Source: an uncultured bacterium
GTDB lineage: Bacteria; Bacillota; Clostridia; Lachnospirales; Lachnospiraceae
Assembly (NCBI GenBank): GCA_948467735.1
Contig: CAOKFN010000003.1
Coordinates: 1 to 64,000, forward strand
Length of the DNA stretch: 64,000 nt
Direction: 5' to 3'
In this document: positions 34,422 through 44,073 of the stretch, piece after piece
How the letters are laid out: each line of letters starts with the position of its first letter
Numbering within the stretch: position 1 is the first letter of the stretch
Notes under the pieces: model-generated
What the model was told of the DNA's origin: nothing
Database searches by the model: none
Seen by the model: the letters and a program-made list of their open reading frames with translations, nothing else
Made by a program: the position numbers and the translations under genes

Positions 34422-35990
34422 GTGAAGGGAAAATTGCTGCAGGCCATAAACAGAGTTATATTTGGCACAATGAAATCCACCTGCGAATATATGCTTATGT
34501 TATTTATTATTTTGGAATGCAGCAGTGTATATCATTGTGTATGGGGGCGGGCCGATCTCAAATATTACTTAGAACTTGACGCCTTAATATTCGGAACACT
34601 GCTGCTGTTCCTCCTATTGGGAAAGGAAAAGAAACGCTGGAAAAGCCTGCGTTCGGTCTGTCCCCTGCTGTGTTTAATTTTGTGCTTTGAAAATCTTTTC
34701 CTTTTTTTTAATGCCAGAAAAACTTGGGCCACAGACCATTATATTATAGCTTTTTTAATGTTTCTGCCGCTTATGCTATGTATTTTCCAAGTATACCATT
34801 CCATAGGGATTCCATATCGATTGATATATGTGCTGTCAGATATTGTATTTGTATTAGCGGCAGCCTCGGTGGTTATCTGGATTGCGACTGTTTCGGGAAA
34901 GCTGCAGCCCACAGGAGATATCATTGTTGACTGGGCTTATGCAAGAGAAACCAAAAACTATTTTAATCTCTGCTTTTATCATCAGATGGAGCGGATTCCG
35001 TTGCTGGGGTGGGATGTGGTGAGAAATACGGGCATCTTTCCGGAATCACCCATGTACAATATTTTCTTAAATTCGGCCTTATATACGGAGCTTTTTTTAA
35101 GAAACAAAACACAGTGGCTTAAATGCGCAGTATTTACCCTGACAATATGTACGACAATAGGAACATTGGGGATACTGCTCTGCGTTGTGGGATGGACCAT
35201 TAAATTATTTTCTATCATAAAAAGAAGCCGATTCAAATATTTGGCATATATCATTCTGCTTTCTGCGGTAATCATCGGAGGTATTTTAATACAGCAGAAA
35301 TGGTACTACGGCAATAGTTCCTTTTTTACGCACATAGATGATTTTGCGGCCCCTGTAAAAGCATGGAAAGAGCGTCCGATTTTGGGGTGCGGCTATGACG
35401 ACGAAAGTTTTATCCAAAACTTCATGAGCAGTTTCCGAAGGGATAATTTGGGATTGAGCAATTCCGTGGGAATTGTACTGGCAGAAGGCGGCATATTTTT
35501 TTTCCTTTTCTACCTGCTTCCCTTTCTGTTCCAGATGATAAATGGAATCAAACTACGGAAAATCAATATTGCATGGTGGGTGTTTGGAATTTGGGGGATA
35601 TTCTGCACTACAGTTTTTCAGTATAGATTTTACATGATATTTCTGCTTGCGCTTGGGTACTCATTTACATACGTCTGTTTTAGAAAAACAGAAAAGACTG
35701 AATTGGGCGGTACAAGTCCGAATATTGATGCGGCAGGAGAAAAAAGCAGAAATTTATTGCTGTATATTATAACAGCCCTGTTGGGTATATGTGCTGCGGC
35801 GTCGGCATTCATTCAGCCGTTCAACGCATTTATAACAAACGTATTTAAAAGGTATCGGCTGGGGTTGGAAGAAAGCCAGTGGCGGGCCGTCATTCTGGTT
35901 ATGCTCCTGCTGATATGCGGCGGCACCGTTAAATACACGATAGAAACAATCAAAGAAAACAAATATCTGGACGCTGAGAAGAAGCTTTAG
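34422..35990 (+). CDS. O-antigen ligase/polymerase-like membrane protein
   Basis: The 522-aa protein has about 12 hydrophobic segments. Its large loop (KAWKERPILGCGYDDESFIQ, then SNSVGIVLAEGG) is typical of the Wzy/WaaL superfamily. The start is GTG at 34422 after AAGGGG. A separate Wzy of another subfamily is at 42654, so this one may polymerise, ligate or transfer the finished glycan. It occupies the same third position as the 759-aa protein of locus A, with which it shares topology but no clear sequence. Confidence 0.75.
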   Translation: MKGKLLQAINRVIFGTMKSTCEYMLMLFIILECSSVYHCVWGRADLKYYLELDALIFGTLLLFLLLGKEKKRWKSLRSVCPLLCLILCFENLFLFFNARKTWATDHYIIAFLMFLPLMLCIFQVYHSIGIPYRLIYVLSDIVFVLAAASVVIWIATVSGKLQPTGDIIVDWAYARETKNYFNLCFYHQMERIPLLGWDVVRNTGIFPESPMYNIFLNSALYTELFLRNKTQWLKCAVFTLTICTTIGTLGILLCVVGWTIKLFSIIKRSRFKYLAYIILLSAVIIGGILIQQKWYYGNSSFFTHIDDFAAPVKAWKERPILGCGYDDESFIQNFMSSFRRDNLGLSNSVGIVLAEGGIFFFLFYLLPFLFQMINGIKLRKINIAWWVFGIWGIFCTTVFQYRFYMIFLLALGYSFTYVCFRKTEKTELGGTSPNIDAAGEKSRNLLLYIITALLGICAAASAFIQPFNAFITNVFKRYRLGLEESQWRAVILVMLLLICGGTVKYTIETIKENKYLDAEKKL

Positions 35991-36013
35991 CGCCAGCTTG
36001 AAGGAAGTGCGGA

Positions 36014-37000
36014 ATGATTATAACCAGAGCGCCATTCAGAGTCAGCTTCTGCGGCGGAGGCAGCGACCTGCCGGATTTTTATGAAAAGTATGGCGGGTGC
36101 GTATTAAGTACCACAATCAGGAAATATATGTACCTTACGATTCATAATTACTTTGAGAAAGACCAGATCGTCCTCAAATATTCCAGAACGGAAGTCGTTA
36201 AGGAATATGACGAGATTCAGCATAAAATATTTCGGCAGTGCCTCGCCGATTTTGACATAAAAGGTGTTGAAATATCAAGCATGGCGGATATTCCGGCCGG
36301 AACCGGCCTTGGTTCCTCCTCCACGTTTACTGTGGCGCTGCTCCATCTGCTTCACACTTATAAGGGCGAATATATATCTAAATATAAGCTGGCAAAGGAT
36401 GCGTGTACCGTTGAAATCGAAAAATTGGAGGAGCCCATCGGCAAGCAGGATCAATTTGCAGCCGCTTTCGGCGGATTAAAATTTTATGAATTTATGCCTG
36501 ACGGCTTTGTTCACACGGAGCCTGTCATAATGGCTTCCGACAGCTATAAAAAACTGGAAAATAATCTTCTTATGTTCTATCTGGGCGGGACGCATTCCGC
36601 ATCGGCAATCCTGAAGGAGCAGTCGCACAATATCGGAAACGCGGACAAAGCCGCAGTTCAAAAGGAAATGTGCCGCACTGCCAGAACGCTCAAGGAAGAG
36701 CTGCAGAAAAACAATGTGGATGCCATGGGAGAACTGCTTCATGAAAATTGGGAGCTTAAGAAAACTCTTGCATCGGGGATTTCAAGCCCGGCGATAGATG
36801 ATGTGTATTCGCAGGCATTGAGAAGCGGAGCTGTGGGCGGAAAACTGCTGGGGGCAGGCGGAGCCGGTTTTATGCTCTTCTATGTCCCCCAAGAGAAACA
36901 GGCAGATGTGAGACATGCGCTGGGAAATCTGCGTGAAATGGATTTTGAGATGGATAATTCCGGCGCATCGATTGTTATGACGGACAGGGATTTTATTTGA
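36014..37000 (+). CDS. hddA: D-glycero-D-manno-heptose 7-phosphate kinase (GHMP family)
   Basis: The 328-aa GHMP kinase begins RAPFRVSFCGGGSDLPDF and has the ATP loop PAGTGLGSSSTFTV and the late motif GKLLGAGGAGFMLFY, all typical of HddA. It phosphorylates the anomeric position of D-glycero-D-manno-heptose 7-phosphate to the 1,7-bisphosphate in the GDP-heptose route. The other pathway genes (fused hddC-gmhB, gmhA) follow at once, which supports the assignment. The stop overlaps the open frame of the next gene. Confidence 0.92.
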   Translation: MIITRAPFRVSFCGGGSDLPDFYEKYGGCVLSTTIRKYMYLTIHNYFEKDQIVLKYSRTEVVKEYDEIQHKIFRQCLADFDIKGVEISSMADIPAGTGLGSSSTFTVALLHLLHTYKGEYISKYKLAKDACTVEIEKLEEPIGKQDQFAAAFGGLKFYEFMPDGFVHTEPVIMASDSYKKLENNLLMFYLGGTHSASAILKEQSHNIGNADKAAVQKEMCRTARTLKEELQKNNVDAMGELLHENWELKKTLASGISSPAIDDVYSQALRSGAVGGKLLGAGGAGFMLFYVPQEKQADVRHALGNLREMDFEMDNSGASIVMTDRDFI

Positions 37001-37038
37001 ATCGGAGGGAACGTCAAAAGCGTAGAAGGGAAAATGTT

Positions 37039-38004
37039 ATGAACGTTTTAATTGCGGGCGGAGCCGGTTTTATAGGCAGCCATTTATGCGACGGCCTGTT
37101 AGCAGGCGGAAACAATATCATCATTGCGGACAAGCTGATTTTCGGAGACGGGAATATCCGACACCTTCTTTCCGATCATAAGCTGAGCGACGCCGGACGG
37201 TTTCAATTCTATCAGGCGGAACTGGCAGATCAGGAACAGGTGGACTGGCTTTTTGCGGAAAACAAGATTGACGCGGTCTACCATCTGGCGGCCAATTCCG
37301 ATATTCAGAAAGGCGGCAGGGAACCCGCCATTGATTTTAACGACACTCTTCTGACCACAAGGACTCTTCTTGAGGGAATGCGGAAGGCAAATGTAAAAAA
37401 TCTCTTTTTTGCGTCCACATCCGCCGTCTACGGTGAAATGCCGGATGTTAAACTGACGGAAACCACGGGCGGAATCAAGCCTGTGTCTTATTACGGCGGG
37501 GCAAAGCTTGCTTCGGAAGCGCTGATTTCCTCTTATGTTTCCATGTGCGACATGAACGCCGTCATCTTCCGCTTTCCCAATGTCATCGGGCCGCGCCTGA
37601 CCCACGGCGCAGTATTTGATTTTATCCGGAAGCTGCGGGCAAATCCCCGTGAGCTGGAAATTCTCGGCAACGGAACACAGTGCAAGCCGTATATCTATGT
37701 TCTTGATTTGGTGGAAGCCATCCTGAAACTGACAGCCCAGTTTAAGCCGGGAGAAGAAGTCTTTAATATCAGCGTGGAAAGCGAAGGCACAACCGTCACC
37801 CGGATTGCGGAAATTGTGACGGAGGCGATGGGATTCCCGGACGTCACATTCCGTTATACGGGCGGCGACAGGGGCTGGAAGGGGGACGTCCCGCGGTTTA
37901 GTTATGATATTTCCAAAGTCCTTGGGGCAGGCTGGAAGCCAAGGCATACCTCGGACGAAGCAGTGAGACAGACCGTGGCGGACGCCATTGCCGCGGGTAT
38001 GTAA
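37039..38004 (+). CDS. NAD-dependent epimerase/dehydratase (SDR), heptose-linked
   Basis: The 321-aa extended SDR has GGAGFIGSHL at residues about 7-16 and the catalytic YYGGAK with an upstream STSAVYGE. It resembles UDP-glucose/UDP-hexose 4-epimerases. Lying between hddA and hddC-gmhB, it may act on the GDP-heptose itself (epimerisation or first step to a 6-deoxyheptose) or on a separate hexose; the substrate cannot be decided. ATG 37039 is chosen for the GAAGGG site upstream. Confidence 0.82.
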   Translation: MNVLIAGGAGFIGSHLCDGLLAGGNNIIIADKLIFGDGNIRHLLSDHKLSDAGRFQFYQAELADQEQVDWLFAENKIDAVYHLAANSDIQKGGREPAIDFNDTLLTTRTLLEGMRKANVKNLFFASTSAVYGEMPDVKLTETTGGIKPVSYYGGAKLASEALISSYVSMCDMNAVIFRFPNVIGPRLTHGAVFDFIRKLRANPRELEILGNGTQCKPYIYVLDLVEAILKLTAQFKPGEEVFNISVESEGTTVTRIAEIVTEAMGFPDVTFRYTGGDRGWKGDVPRFSYDISKVLGAGWKPRHTSDEAVRQTVADAIAAGM

Positions 38005-38022
38005 AACAAAGGGTGATTATTT

Positions 38023-39312
38023 ATGAAAGCAGTCATAATGGCAGGAGGAAAGGGAACACGCCTTCAAAGCATTGCGGGAGCTATTCCGAAACCGATGGTT
38101 CCGATTCTTGGCAGACCGATTCTGGAATACCAGATAGAAAGCCTGAAAAAAAGCGGAATTAGGGACATCATCCTGATTGTCGGCCATCTGGGAGAGGTCA
38201 TTCGGGAATATTTCAAAGACGGAAGCCGCTTTCACGTCTCCATTGAGTACATAGACGAGCAGACGCCGCTGGGAACCGCAGGCGCATTGTATTATCTGAA
38301 AGGCAGAATTACGGAGGATTTTGTGCTGGCCTTTGGCGATCTGATGCTTGACATAGACTGGAACCGGTTTATGGCGTTCCACCGGAAACATCATGCTTTG
38401 ATTACGCTTTACGCTCATCCCAATTCGCATCCTTATGACAGCGATGTAATTGTCGTCGGCAAAGACGACAGAGTAGAGAAAATAGAATCCAAAAACGCAG
38501 AACGGACATTTTATTACCGCAACCTTGTCAATGGGGGCCTGTACTGCATTCATCCAAAACTGCTGGAAAAAATGGACGGCCCGGCAAAATGCGATCTGGA
38601 AAAGGACGTCATTGCGCCGCAGATAGGGAAGGGCGCGGTATATGCCTATTCATGTACGGAGTATGTGAAGGACATGGGAACTCCCGACCGACTGGATTCG
38701 GTTACAAGGGACGTCATGAACGGAGCCGTGGCGGGCAGAAGCCTGAAAAACAGGCAGAAGGCCATATTTCTTGATCGGGACGGGACGATCAATGTGCTGA
38801 AAGGCTTTCTCAGCCGGGTGGAAGATTTTGAGCTGCTTCCCGGCGCCGGGGAAGCGATAAAGAAGATTAATTCCTCCCGGTATCTGGCCATTGGGGCGAC
38901 GAACCAGCCCGTGGTGGCAAGGGGGGAATGCACCTTGGAAACCTTGGAAAATATTCATAAGAAGCTGGAGACAGATTTGGGGAGGCAGGGGGCTTTTCTG
39001 GATGATTTGTTTTTCTGCCCGCACCATCCCCATCAAGGATATCCCGGGGAGATACCGGAGCTAAAATTTGAATGCGAATGTCGGAAGCCCAAAATAGGCA
39101 TGCTTCTTCATGCCGCGGAGAAATATAATATTGAACTCTCCGAGTCATGGTATATCGGCGATTCTACAACGGATATTCAGACCGGAGGCAACGCCGGGAT
39201 GAGGACAGTATTGGTATTGACGGGCGAAGCCGGGAAAGACGGGAAATACGACGTCAGGCCCGATTACACGGCAGATACACTGTTGGACGCCGTCAATTAT
39301 ATTTTAAAGTAA
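38023..39312 (+). CDS. Fused heptose-1-phosphate guanylyltransferase / heptose bisphosphate phosphatase
   Basis: The 429-aa protein joins two activities. Residues about 1-235 are a nucleotidyltransferase (AVIMAGGKGTRLQSI; GDLMLDIDW) of the HddC type. Residues about 245-429 are a HAD-IIIA phosphatase of the GmhB type (FLDRDGTINVLKGF; zinc loop CPHHPHQGYP with FECECRKPK; YIGDSTTDIQTGG). It would remove the 7-phosphate and then attach GMP to heptose-1-phosphate, two consecutive steps of GDP-heptose synthesis. The order of domains puts the second enzyme first. The nucleotide specificity (GDP) is inferred from hddA. Confidence 0.9.
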   Translation: MKAVIMAGGKGTRLQSIAGAIPKPMVPILGRPILEYQIESLKKSGIRDIILIVGHLGEVIREYFKDGSRFHVSIEYIDEQTPLGTAGALYYLKGRITEDFVLAFGDLMLDIDWNRFMAFHRKHHALITLYAHPNSHPYDSDVIVVGKDDRVEKIESKNAERTFYYRNLVNGGLYCIHPKLLEKMDGPAKCDLEKDVIAPQIGKGAVYAYSCTEYVKDMGTPDRLDSVTRDVMNGAVAGRSLKNRQKAIFLDRDGTINVLKGFLSRVEDFELLPGAGEAIKKINSSRYLAIGATNQPVVARGECTLETLENIHKKLETDLGRQGAFLDDLFFCPHHPHQGYPGEIPELKFECECRKPKIGMLLHAAEKYNIELSESWYIGDSTTDIQTGGNAGMRTVLVLTGEAGKDGKYDVRPDYTADTLLDAVNYILK

Positions 39313-39382
39313 ACGCTTCAAAATCCTTCCGTTGTCGCAGAATGTTATCGATGCCCCTAGGGGCGGGCATAGGGGTGTAAAA

Positions 39383-39967
39383 ATGGAATTTCAAAATGAT
39401 ATTCAAGATTATATAAGATGTGAAATCGAAACGTTAAAAAAACTGGATGTGGAAGCGGTCAATGCCGCATTGAATCTGCTTTTGGAAACACAGAAAAATC
39501 ATAAAAGGATTTATGTGTTCGGCAATGGAGGAAGCTCCGCCACCGCCTCCCATATACAGAATGATTTTGGAAAAGGCGTCTCCGAATATACGGAGGACAA
39601 GTTTCGTTTTCAGTGCCTGAACGACAATGTGCCCACAGTGATGGCCATTGCCAACGATATCGGATTTGAAGAAATCTTCCGCTTCCAGCTGCAAGGCGTG
39701 CTTGAGCCCGGAGACATTATTATGGCAATCTCCGGCAGCGGCAATTCGCCAAATGTAATCAATGCGGTAGAATATGCGAAAGACTGCGGCAGCAAGATCA
39801 TCGGGCTCACCGGATACGACGGGGGACGGCTGAAAGAATTAAGCGATATTTCCCTGCATGTGCCCGTCAACAGCATGCAGATCACAGAAGACATTCACAT
39901 GGTGTTCGATCATTTAATGATGAGCATATTTTACCGGCATCTGTGCGGAAGGAGCCATTTGGATTAA
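39383..39967 (+). CDS. gmhA: Sedoheptulose 7-phosphate isomerase
   Basis: The 194-aa SIS-domain protein has the family's usual length and motifs (YVFGNGGSSATASHIQNDFG; ISGSGNSPNVINAVEYAKDC; a late ITEDIHMVFDHL). It converts sedoheptulose 7-phosphate to D-glycero-D-manno-heptose 7-phosphate, the first step of the heptose route. ATG 39383 is chosen after AGGGGTG; the longer frame from 39332 starts with TTG. The short gap before it contains a 12-bp palindrome GCCCCTAGGGGC (39353-39364). Confidence 0.93.
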   Translation: MEFQNDIQDYIRCEIETLKKLDVEAVNAALNLLLETQKNHKRIYVFGNGGSSATASHIQNDFGKGVSEYTEDKFRFQCLNDNVPTVMAIANDIGFEEIFRFQLQGVLEPGDIIMAISGSGNSPNVINAVEYAKDCGSKIIGLTGYDGGRLKELSDISLHVPVNSMQITEDIHMVFDHLMMSIFYRHLCGRSHLD

Positions 39968-40023
39968 CATCCGAACAGAAGGATGGATTTTGGCTGTGGA
40001 TAAGCCGCATGGAACACTTCTAT

Positions 40024-40076
40024 ACTCACGAGCAGTCAGATTTGCCATCGGTTCATGATGCTTTCCGCTCGTGAGT
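40024..40076. repeat. 10-bp inverted repeat between gmhA and wecG-like gene
   Basis: ACTCACGAGC (40024-40033) and GCTCGTGAGT (40067-40076) flank a 33-nt loop. A weaker TTTGCC/GGCAAA pairing lies inside and after it. There is no U-tract. It may be a structured mRNA element or a small dispersed intergenic repeat. The gap has no open frame of note. Confidence 0.45.
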
Positions 40077-40167
40077 CGGGCAGCAGGGCAAATTTTAGCG
40101 AACGTCAGTATAAATAGACGGCACAGGATGATTGTTACGGATGCTGGAAGAAGAAAGGGGGATTCCG

Positions 40168-40935
40168 GTGGATTCAAGACAGATTGATACACAGAGGATA
40201 CGGTTCCTCAATACATACATAGACAACCTCACTGCCGCCGAGGCAAAAAACGCAGTGGATCAGTTCATCCAGACGGGAGGAACCCATTATGTAGTGACAC
40301 CCAATTCGGATATCATTGTGAAAATGCAGGAGGACGCTGAACTGAAACAAATATGCGACAATGCGGACCTGATTCTCACGGATGGGCAGATTGTGGTGAA
40401 GCTGTCCCGTCATTTGGGCGTCCCCATTAAGGAACGCGTATGCATGACGGATTTTGTATGGGATGTTTTTGATTTGGCCGTCAAAAAGAAGTATAAGGTT
40501 TTTTTGTTCGGCGGCAGAGAGGATGTCCTGACAAATGCGGCGAAGAATATCCAGCAGAAAGTCCCAAAACTACAGATTGTCGATTTGTTTTCGCCCCCGT
40601 TCGGGTTTGAAAATAATCCGGAACAGCTTGCGGCCGCAAATAAGAGAATCCGTGAAAGCAAAGCAGATATCCTGATTGTATTCCTAGGCTGTCCCAAGCA
40701 GGAAAAGTTTATCTACAGAAACAAAGAGGAGTATCAGGTCCCTGTGTCGATTACCATGGGAGGATGCGTGGATTTTATTGCAGGCAGGGTGAAAAGGGCG
40801 CCGATGTGGATGCAGAACGCAGGGCTGGAATGGTTCTTTCGGTTCTTGCAGGAGCCGAAGAGGATGTTTAAGAGATACTTTGTGGATGATATGAAAATAT
40901 TTGGACTGGTGCGGAAATACGGGAAAAAGAAATAA
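40168..40935 (+). CDS. WecG/TagA/CpsF-family glycosyltransferase (GT26)
   Basis: The 255-aa protein has the GT26 features: YVVTPNSDIIVKMQED near the N-terminus, LTDGQIVV, VFLFGG, and VFLGCPKQEKFI followed by GGCVDFIAG(R)VKRAP and WFFRFLQEP near the end. These enzymes typically transfer N-acetylmannosamine(uronate) or a related sugar to a lipid-linked acceptor at the membrane. I choose GTG 40168 for the AAAGGGGG site; ATG 40141 is a less supported alternative. It may add the second sugar of the locus B repeat unit. Confidence 0.92.
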   Translation: MDSRQIDTQRIRFLNTYIDNLTAAEAKNAVDQFIQTGGTHYVVTPNSDIIVKMQEDAELKQICDNADLILTDGQIVVKLSRHLGVPIKERVCMTDFVWDVFDLAVKKKYKVFLFGGREDVLTNAAKNIQQKVPKLQIVDLFSPPFGFENNPEQLAAANKRIRESKADILIVFLGCPKQEKFIYRNKEEYQVPVSITMGGCVDFIAGRVKRAPMWMQNAGLEWFFRFLQEPKRMFKRYFVDDMKIFGLVRKYGKKK

Positions 40936-40971
40936 TGTCATTATTGAAAAGCAGTAAAAAAGAGTGGTGAG

Positions 40972-42027
40972 ATGAAATCGAAAGTGCATGTAATCATGTG
41001 TGGTTCAGATATGTCCGCGGGCGGCGGTGTCACGGCTGTCAGCAGGAATTATTTAGAGTATAATGGGTGGGGAAATATTAAAATCGAATATATCGCAACG
41101 CATATAAACGGGAATGCGGCGCAGAAAATTATTTATTTTATTCAAGGGTACTTTAAGATTCTGACTCGTTTATTGGCAGGCAGAGTAGATATATTTCACC
41201 TTCATGTATGTGACGGAGGTCCGTTTTACCGGAAATCAATTATATTGTATACGGCAAAACTGTTTAAGAAAAAAGTAATTTTACATCATCACACGGATTA
41301 CACGGAATTTTTTACAAGTATTTCCGGCGTAAGACAAAGGATAGTCAAAAAAGCCCTCGCAGCAGCAGATATCAATATAGTTCTAGGCAATCATTTGGTT
41401 AAGGTTATAAAACAATATGCTCCGGAAGCAAATATTTCCGTTCTGCATAATGCAGTAAAATTGGCAGAGGAAAATAAATATAACGCAAACGGCGACATTA
41501 TTCTTTTTTTGGGATGGCTTCTTGAACGTAAAGGAGTTTTAGACTTGTTATCTGCGGTAAAGCAAATAGATAATATAATTGACAAAAAATATAAAATAGC
41601 GCTATGCGGACAGGGCGATGATGAAATAAAAAATAAGATTGAAAAGATTGGCATCAATTATAGAATAGCATTTATTGGGTGGGCTGACAAAGATAAGAAA
41701 AAAGAACTAATGGAAAGAACTATTGTTAATGTTCTGCCAAGCTATCGGGAAGGACTGCCCATGACGATATTAGAAACTATGGCACAGGGTATTCCCAATA
41801 TCGCTTCTAACATTTCAACCATACCGGAGGTTATTGAAGATGGTGTAAATGGTTTCCTAATTGAACCCGGTAATGTAGAAATGTTAGCTCAAAAACTAGC
41901 AAAAATTATTAACGAGCGCAACATGAGATTAGAAATGAGCGAAAAATCATATTGTATGTTGAAAAAAAAATTTACTGTACCAGAACACATTGAAAAGGTA
42001 AAACAAATATACTTATCGTTGGTTTAG
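40972..42027 (+). CDS. Glycosyltransferase family 4
   Basis: The 351-aa GT-B enzyme has an acceptor domain with FHLHVCDGG and a C-terminal donor domain with DIILFLGWLLERKGV and VLPSYREGLPMTILETMAQG. It begins the more AT-rich, locus-specific part of locus B. Donor and linkage are unknown. It is followed after 21 bp by an acetyltransferase gene. Confidence 0.93.
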   Translation: MKSKVHVIMCGSDMSAGGGVTAVSRNYLEYNGWGNIKIEYIATHINGNAAQKIIYFIQGYFKILTRLLAGRVDIFHLHVCDGGPFYRKSIILYTAKLFKKKVILHHHTDYTEFFTSISGVRQRIVKKALAAADINIVLGNHLVKVIKQYAPEANISVLHNAVKLAEENKYNANGDIILFLGWLLERKGVLDLLSAVKQIDNIIDKKYKIALCGQGDDEIKNKIEKIGINYRIAFIGWADKDKKKELMERTIVNVLPSYREGLPMTILETMAQGIPNIASNISTIPEVIEDGVNGFLIEPGNVEMLAQKLAKIINERNMRLEMSEKSYCMLKKKFTVPEHIEKVKQIYLSLV

Positions 42028-42048
42028 CTTGACGGAGGGCAGGCATAC

Positions 42049-42603
42049 ATGATTAATAGAATAAGAAATATTTATAAATCACTATATATAAAAAGACTTG
42101 TGAAGCGTGGTCTCCTAATAGGAGAAAATTTTACTATGGAAAAAGGAGTTAATATAGACGCCAATTTCCCTTGGCTTATTGAAATTGGTCATAATGTGAT
42201 TTTATCACCTTGGGTTTATATATTATCCCATGATGCCGCCGGAAAGAATCATACAGGAGTATCAAAAATTGGGAAAGTCAAAATAGGCAATAATGTATTT
42301 GTTGGCGCAAAAAGTACAATTCTGCCGGGGGTAACAATTGGGGACGGAGCAATTATTGGAACAAATAGTGTAGTTACAAGCAATATCCCATCAAACAGCG
42401 TGGCTGTCGGAATACCTGCGAAGGTTATTTCTACAACAGAGGAATACGTCAAAAAATTTAAAACGGAGTCAAATAGAGTTCCTTTTTACACAAGAGAATA
42501 TACGCTTTGGGGAGGAATTAAGGAAGAACAAAAGAAACAAATGCTGGCTGAAATGAAAGAGGGTATCGGATTTATTAATACGGACAGGCAGGAATCCGGC
42601 TGA
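42049..42603 (+). CDS. Hexapeptide-repeat O-acetyltransferase
   Basis: The 184-aa protein has a left-handed beta-helix with hexapeptide repeats (KIGNNVFVGAKSTILPGVTI, then GDGAIIGTNSVVTSNIP) and the active-site His region LSHDAAG. It belongs to the maltose/galactoside acetyltransferase group and probably O-acetylates a locus B sugar. Confidence 0.9.
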   Translation: MINRIRNIYKSLYIKRLVKRGLLIGENFTMEKGVNIDANFPWLIEIGHNVILSPWVYILSHDAAGKNHTGVSKIGKVKIGNNVFVGAKSTILPGVTIGDGAIIGTNSVVTSNIPSNSVAVGIPAKVISTTEEYVKKFKTESNRVPFYTREYTLWGGIKEEQKKQMLAEMKEGIGFINTDRQESG

Positions 42604-42653
42604 ACTTTGTGGCATGCTCACTTTAATCATTATGATTTATGGCGGTGAGGTTT

Positions 42654-43901
42654 ATGAAAATTAAAATTACTAATTTTTTGGTGATCAAAATATGCTTTTT
42701 TTTGCTGCTCTTTCAATCACTGCTGACATATGTTTGGGCAGATAATATCTTGGGCAAAATAGTATCTTATATTGACGAAATTATAGAAATAATTTCGCTT
42801 ATTTACTTGTTAGTGCATTGCTATAGCTTAAAAAATATGCTGAAGCACTATCGTAAAATAGCAGGACTTCTTTTCGGACTAATGATTATTGGAGTAATAT
42901 CAACAATTTTAAACAGGGTCAACAGCCTTTTCCCGACTATTGTAGATTGTTTAAACTGCGGTAAATTTATCATTATTTTTTTAGCCTCTATTATATTTAT
43001 AAATAAAAAAAATAAAATGTCAGTATTTTTGTTTTCAATTAACAGATTAATCAGGATAATTATTGTTCTATTAGGAACTTTGAATTTTATTAATGTGTTT
43101 GTTTACCCAATTTTTCCTGTCAGGGACTTTAGAATGTTTATGTATTCTCAGATGTTAATGTGGAGACATCCGGGAGAATATGCAACCGTTATATTAATTT
43201 GTATGTTTATACTTATTTATAATTCCAAAATATACAATAATATTTTATATATGATAATAGGCTCATTATGTATTGTGAGTACCATGAGAGTTCGTATTTT
43301 AGCCGCGCTCGTAATTATGTGGGCATTGTATATATATTTCATAAAGCTTAGGATAAAAAGTAAAATCTTTTTATATTTGTGTGTTCTCTTGGCGCTGGTT
43401 TTGGTTGGATACAATCAGTTTTCTTATTATTATTCAAATACTGATCAGACAAGATATATTGTCACATATAATTCTTTACGTTTAGCAAATGAAGAATTTC
43501 CTTTTGGAACAGGATTTGCTTCATATGGAACAAATATGGCGCGTCAGTACTATTCGCCGCTATATTTACAATTAGGATATGATTCAATATGGGGACTTAA
43601 TCAAGAAAATGATGAATTCCTTTCGGATCAGTTTTGGCCGGCTGTTTTATCCCAATTCGGCTGGATTGGAACACTATTGTTTATCTTATTATTATATGAA
43701 ATATACCAATTGATTAAACGGACGGCACAAAAAGACATTTATGGCTATACCGCTGCTTTGCTCATATTCATTTATGAGATCATTGCAGCATTTGGCGAAA
43801 TGGCATATTTTAGTCCGATTGCAGTCATTGTATTTATTATTTTGGCATTATGTATTGACAGCGATATAGAATATCAAAACAGGTATCTTAGTAAAAAATA
43901 G
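42654..43901 (+). CDS. wzy: O-antigen polymerase-like protein (Wzy), locus B
   Basis: The 415-aa polytopic protein has about 11 hydrophobic segments. Its late loop is FPFGTGFASYGTNMARQYYS, then DQFWPAVLSQFGWIGT. The loop pattern matches that of the locus A Wzy (18605), so each locus carries a member of the same polymerase family. I prefer ATG 42654 with GGTGAGG just upstream; ATG 42639 is an alternative. The coding sequence is strongly AT-rich. Confidence 0.82.
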   Translation: MKIKITNFLVIKICFFLLLFQSLLTYVWADNILGKIVSYIDEIIEIISLIYLLVHCYSLKNMLKHYRKIAGLLFGLMIIGVISTILNRVNSLFPTIVDCLNCGKFIIIFLASIIFINKKNKMSVFLFSINRLIRIIIVLLGTLNFINVFVYPIFPVRDFRMFMYSQMLMWRHPGEYATVILICMFILIYNSKIYNNILYMIIGSLCIVSTMRVRILAALVIMWALYIYFIKLRIKSKIFLYLCVLLALVLVGYNQFSYYYSNTDQTRYIVTYNSLRLANEEFPFGTGFASYGTNMARQYYSPLYLQLGYDSIWGLNQENDEFLSDQFWPAVLSQFGWIGTLLFILLLYEIYQLIKRTAQKDIYGYTAALLIFIYEIIAAFGEMAYFSPIAVIVFIILALCIDSDIEYQNRYLSKK

Positions 43902-44073
43902 ATTAAGGCGGCAAATAATTAAATAAAACTTGATATTGTGAAAATTTTGCAATTTCTATAGTGATAATAGGGCCTTAGAGTACAGAGTTTTAAAAGATGG
44001 TTAATGGACCCTGTGCTGATTAATTTATTTACAATATAATTTTTAGAAGTAAGGATAGAAAGGTTAATTATAT

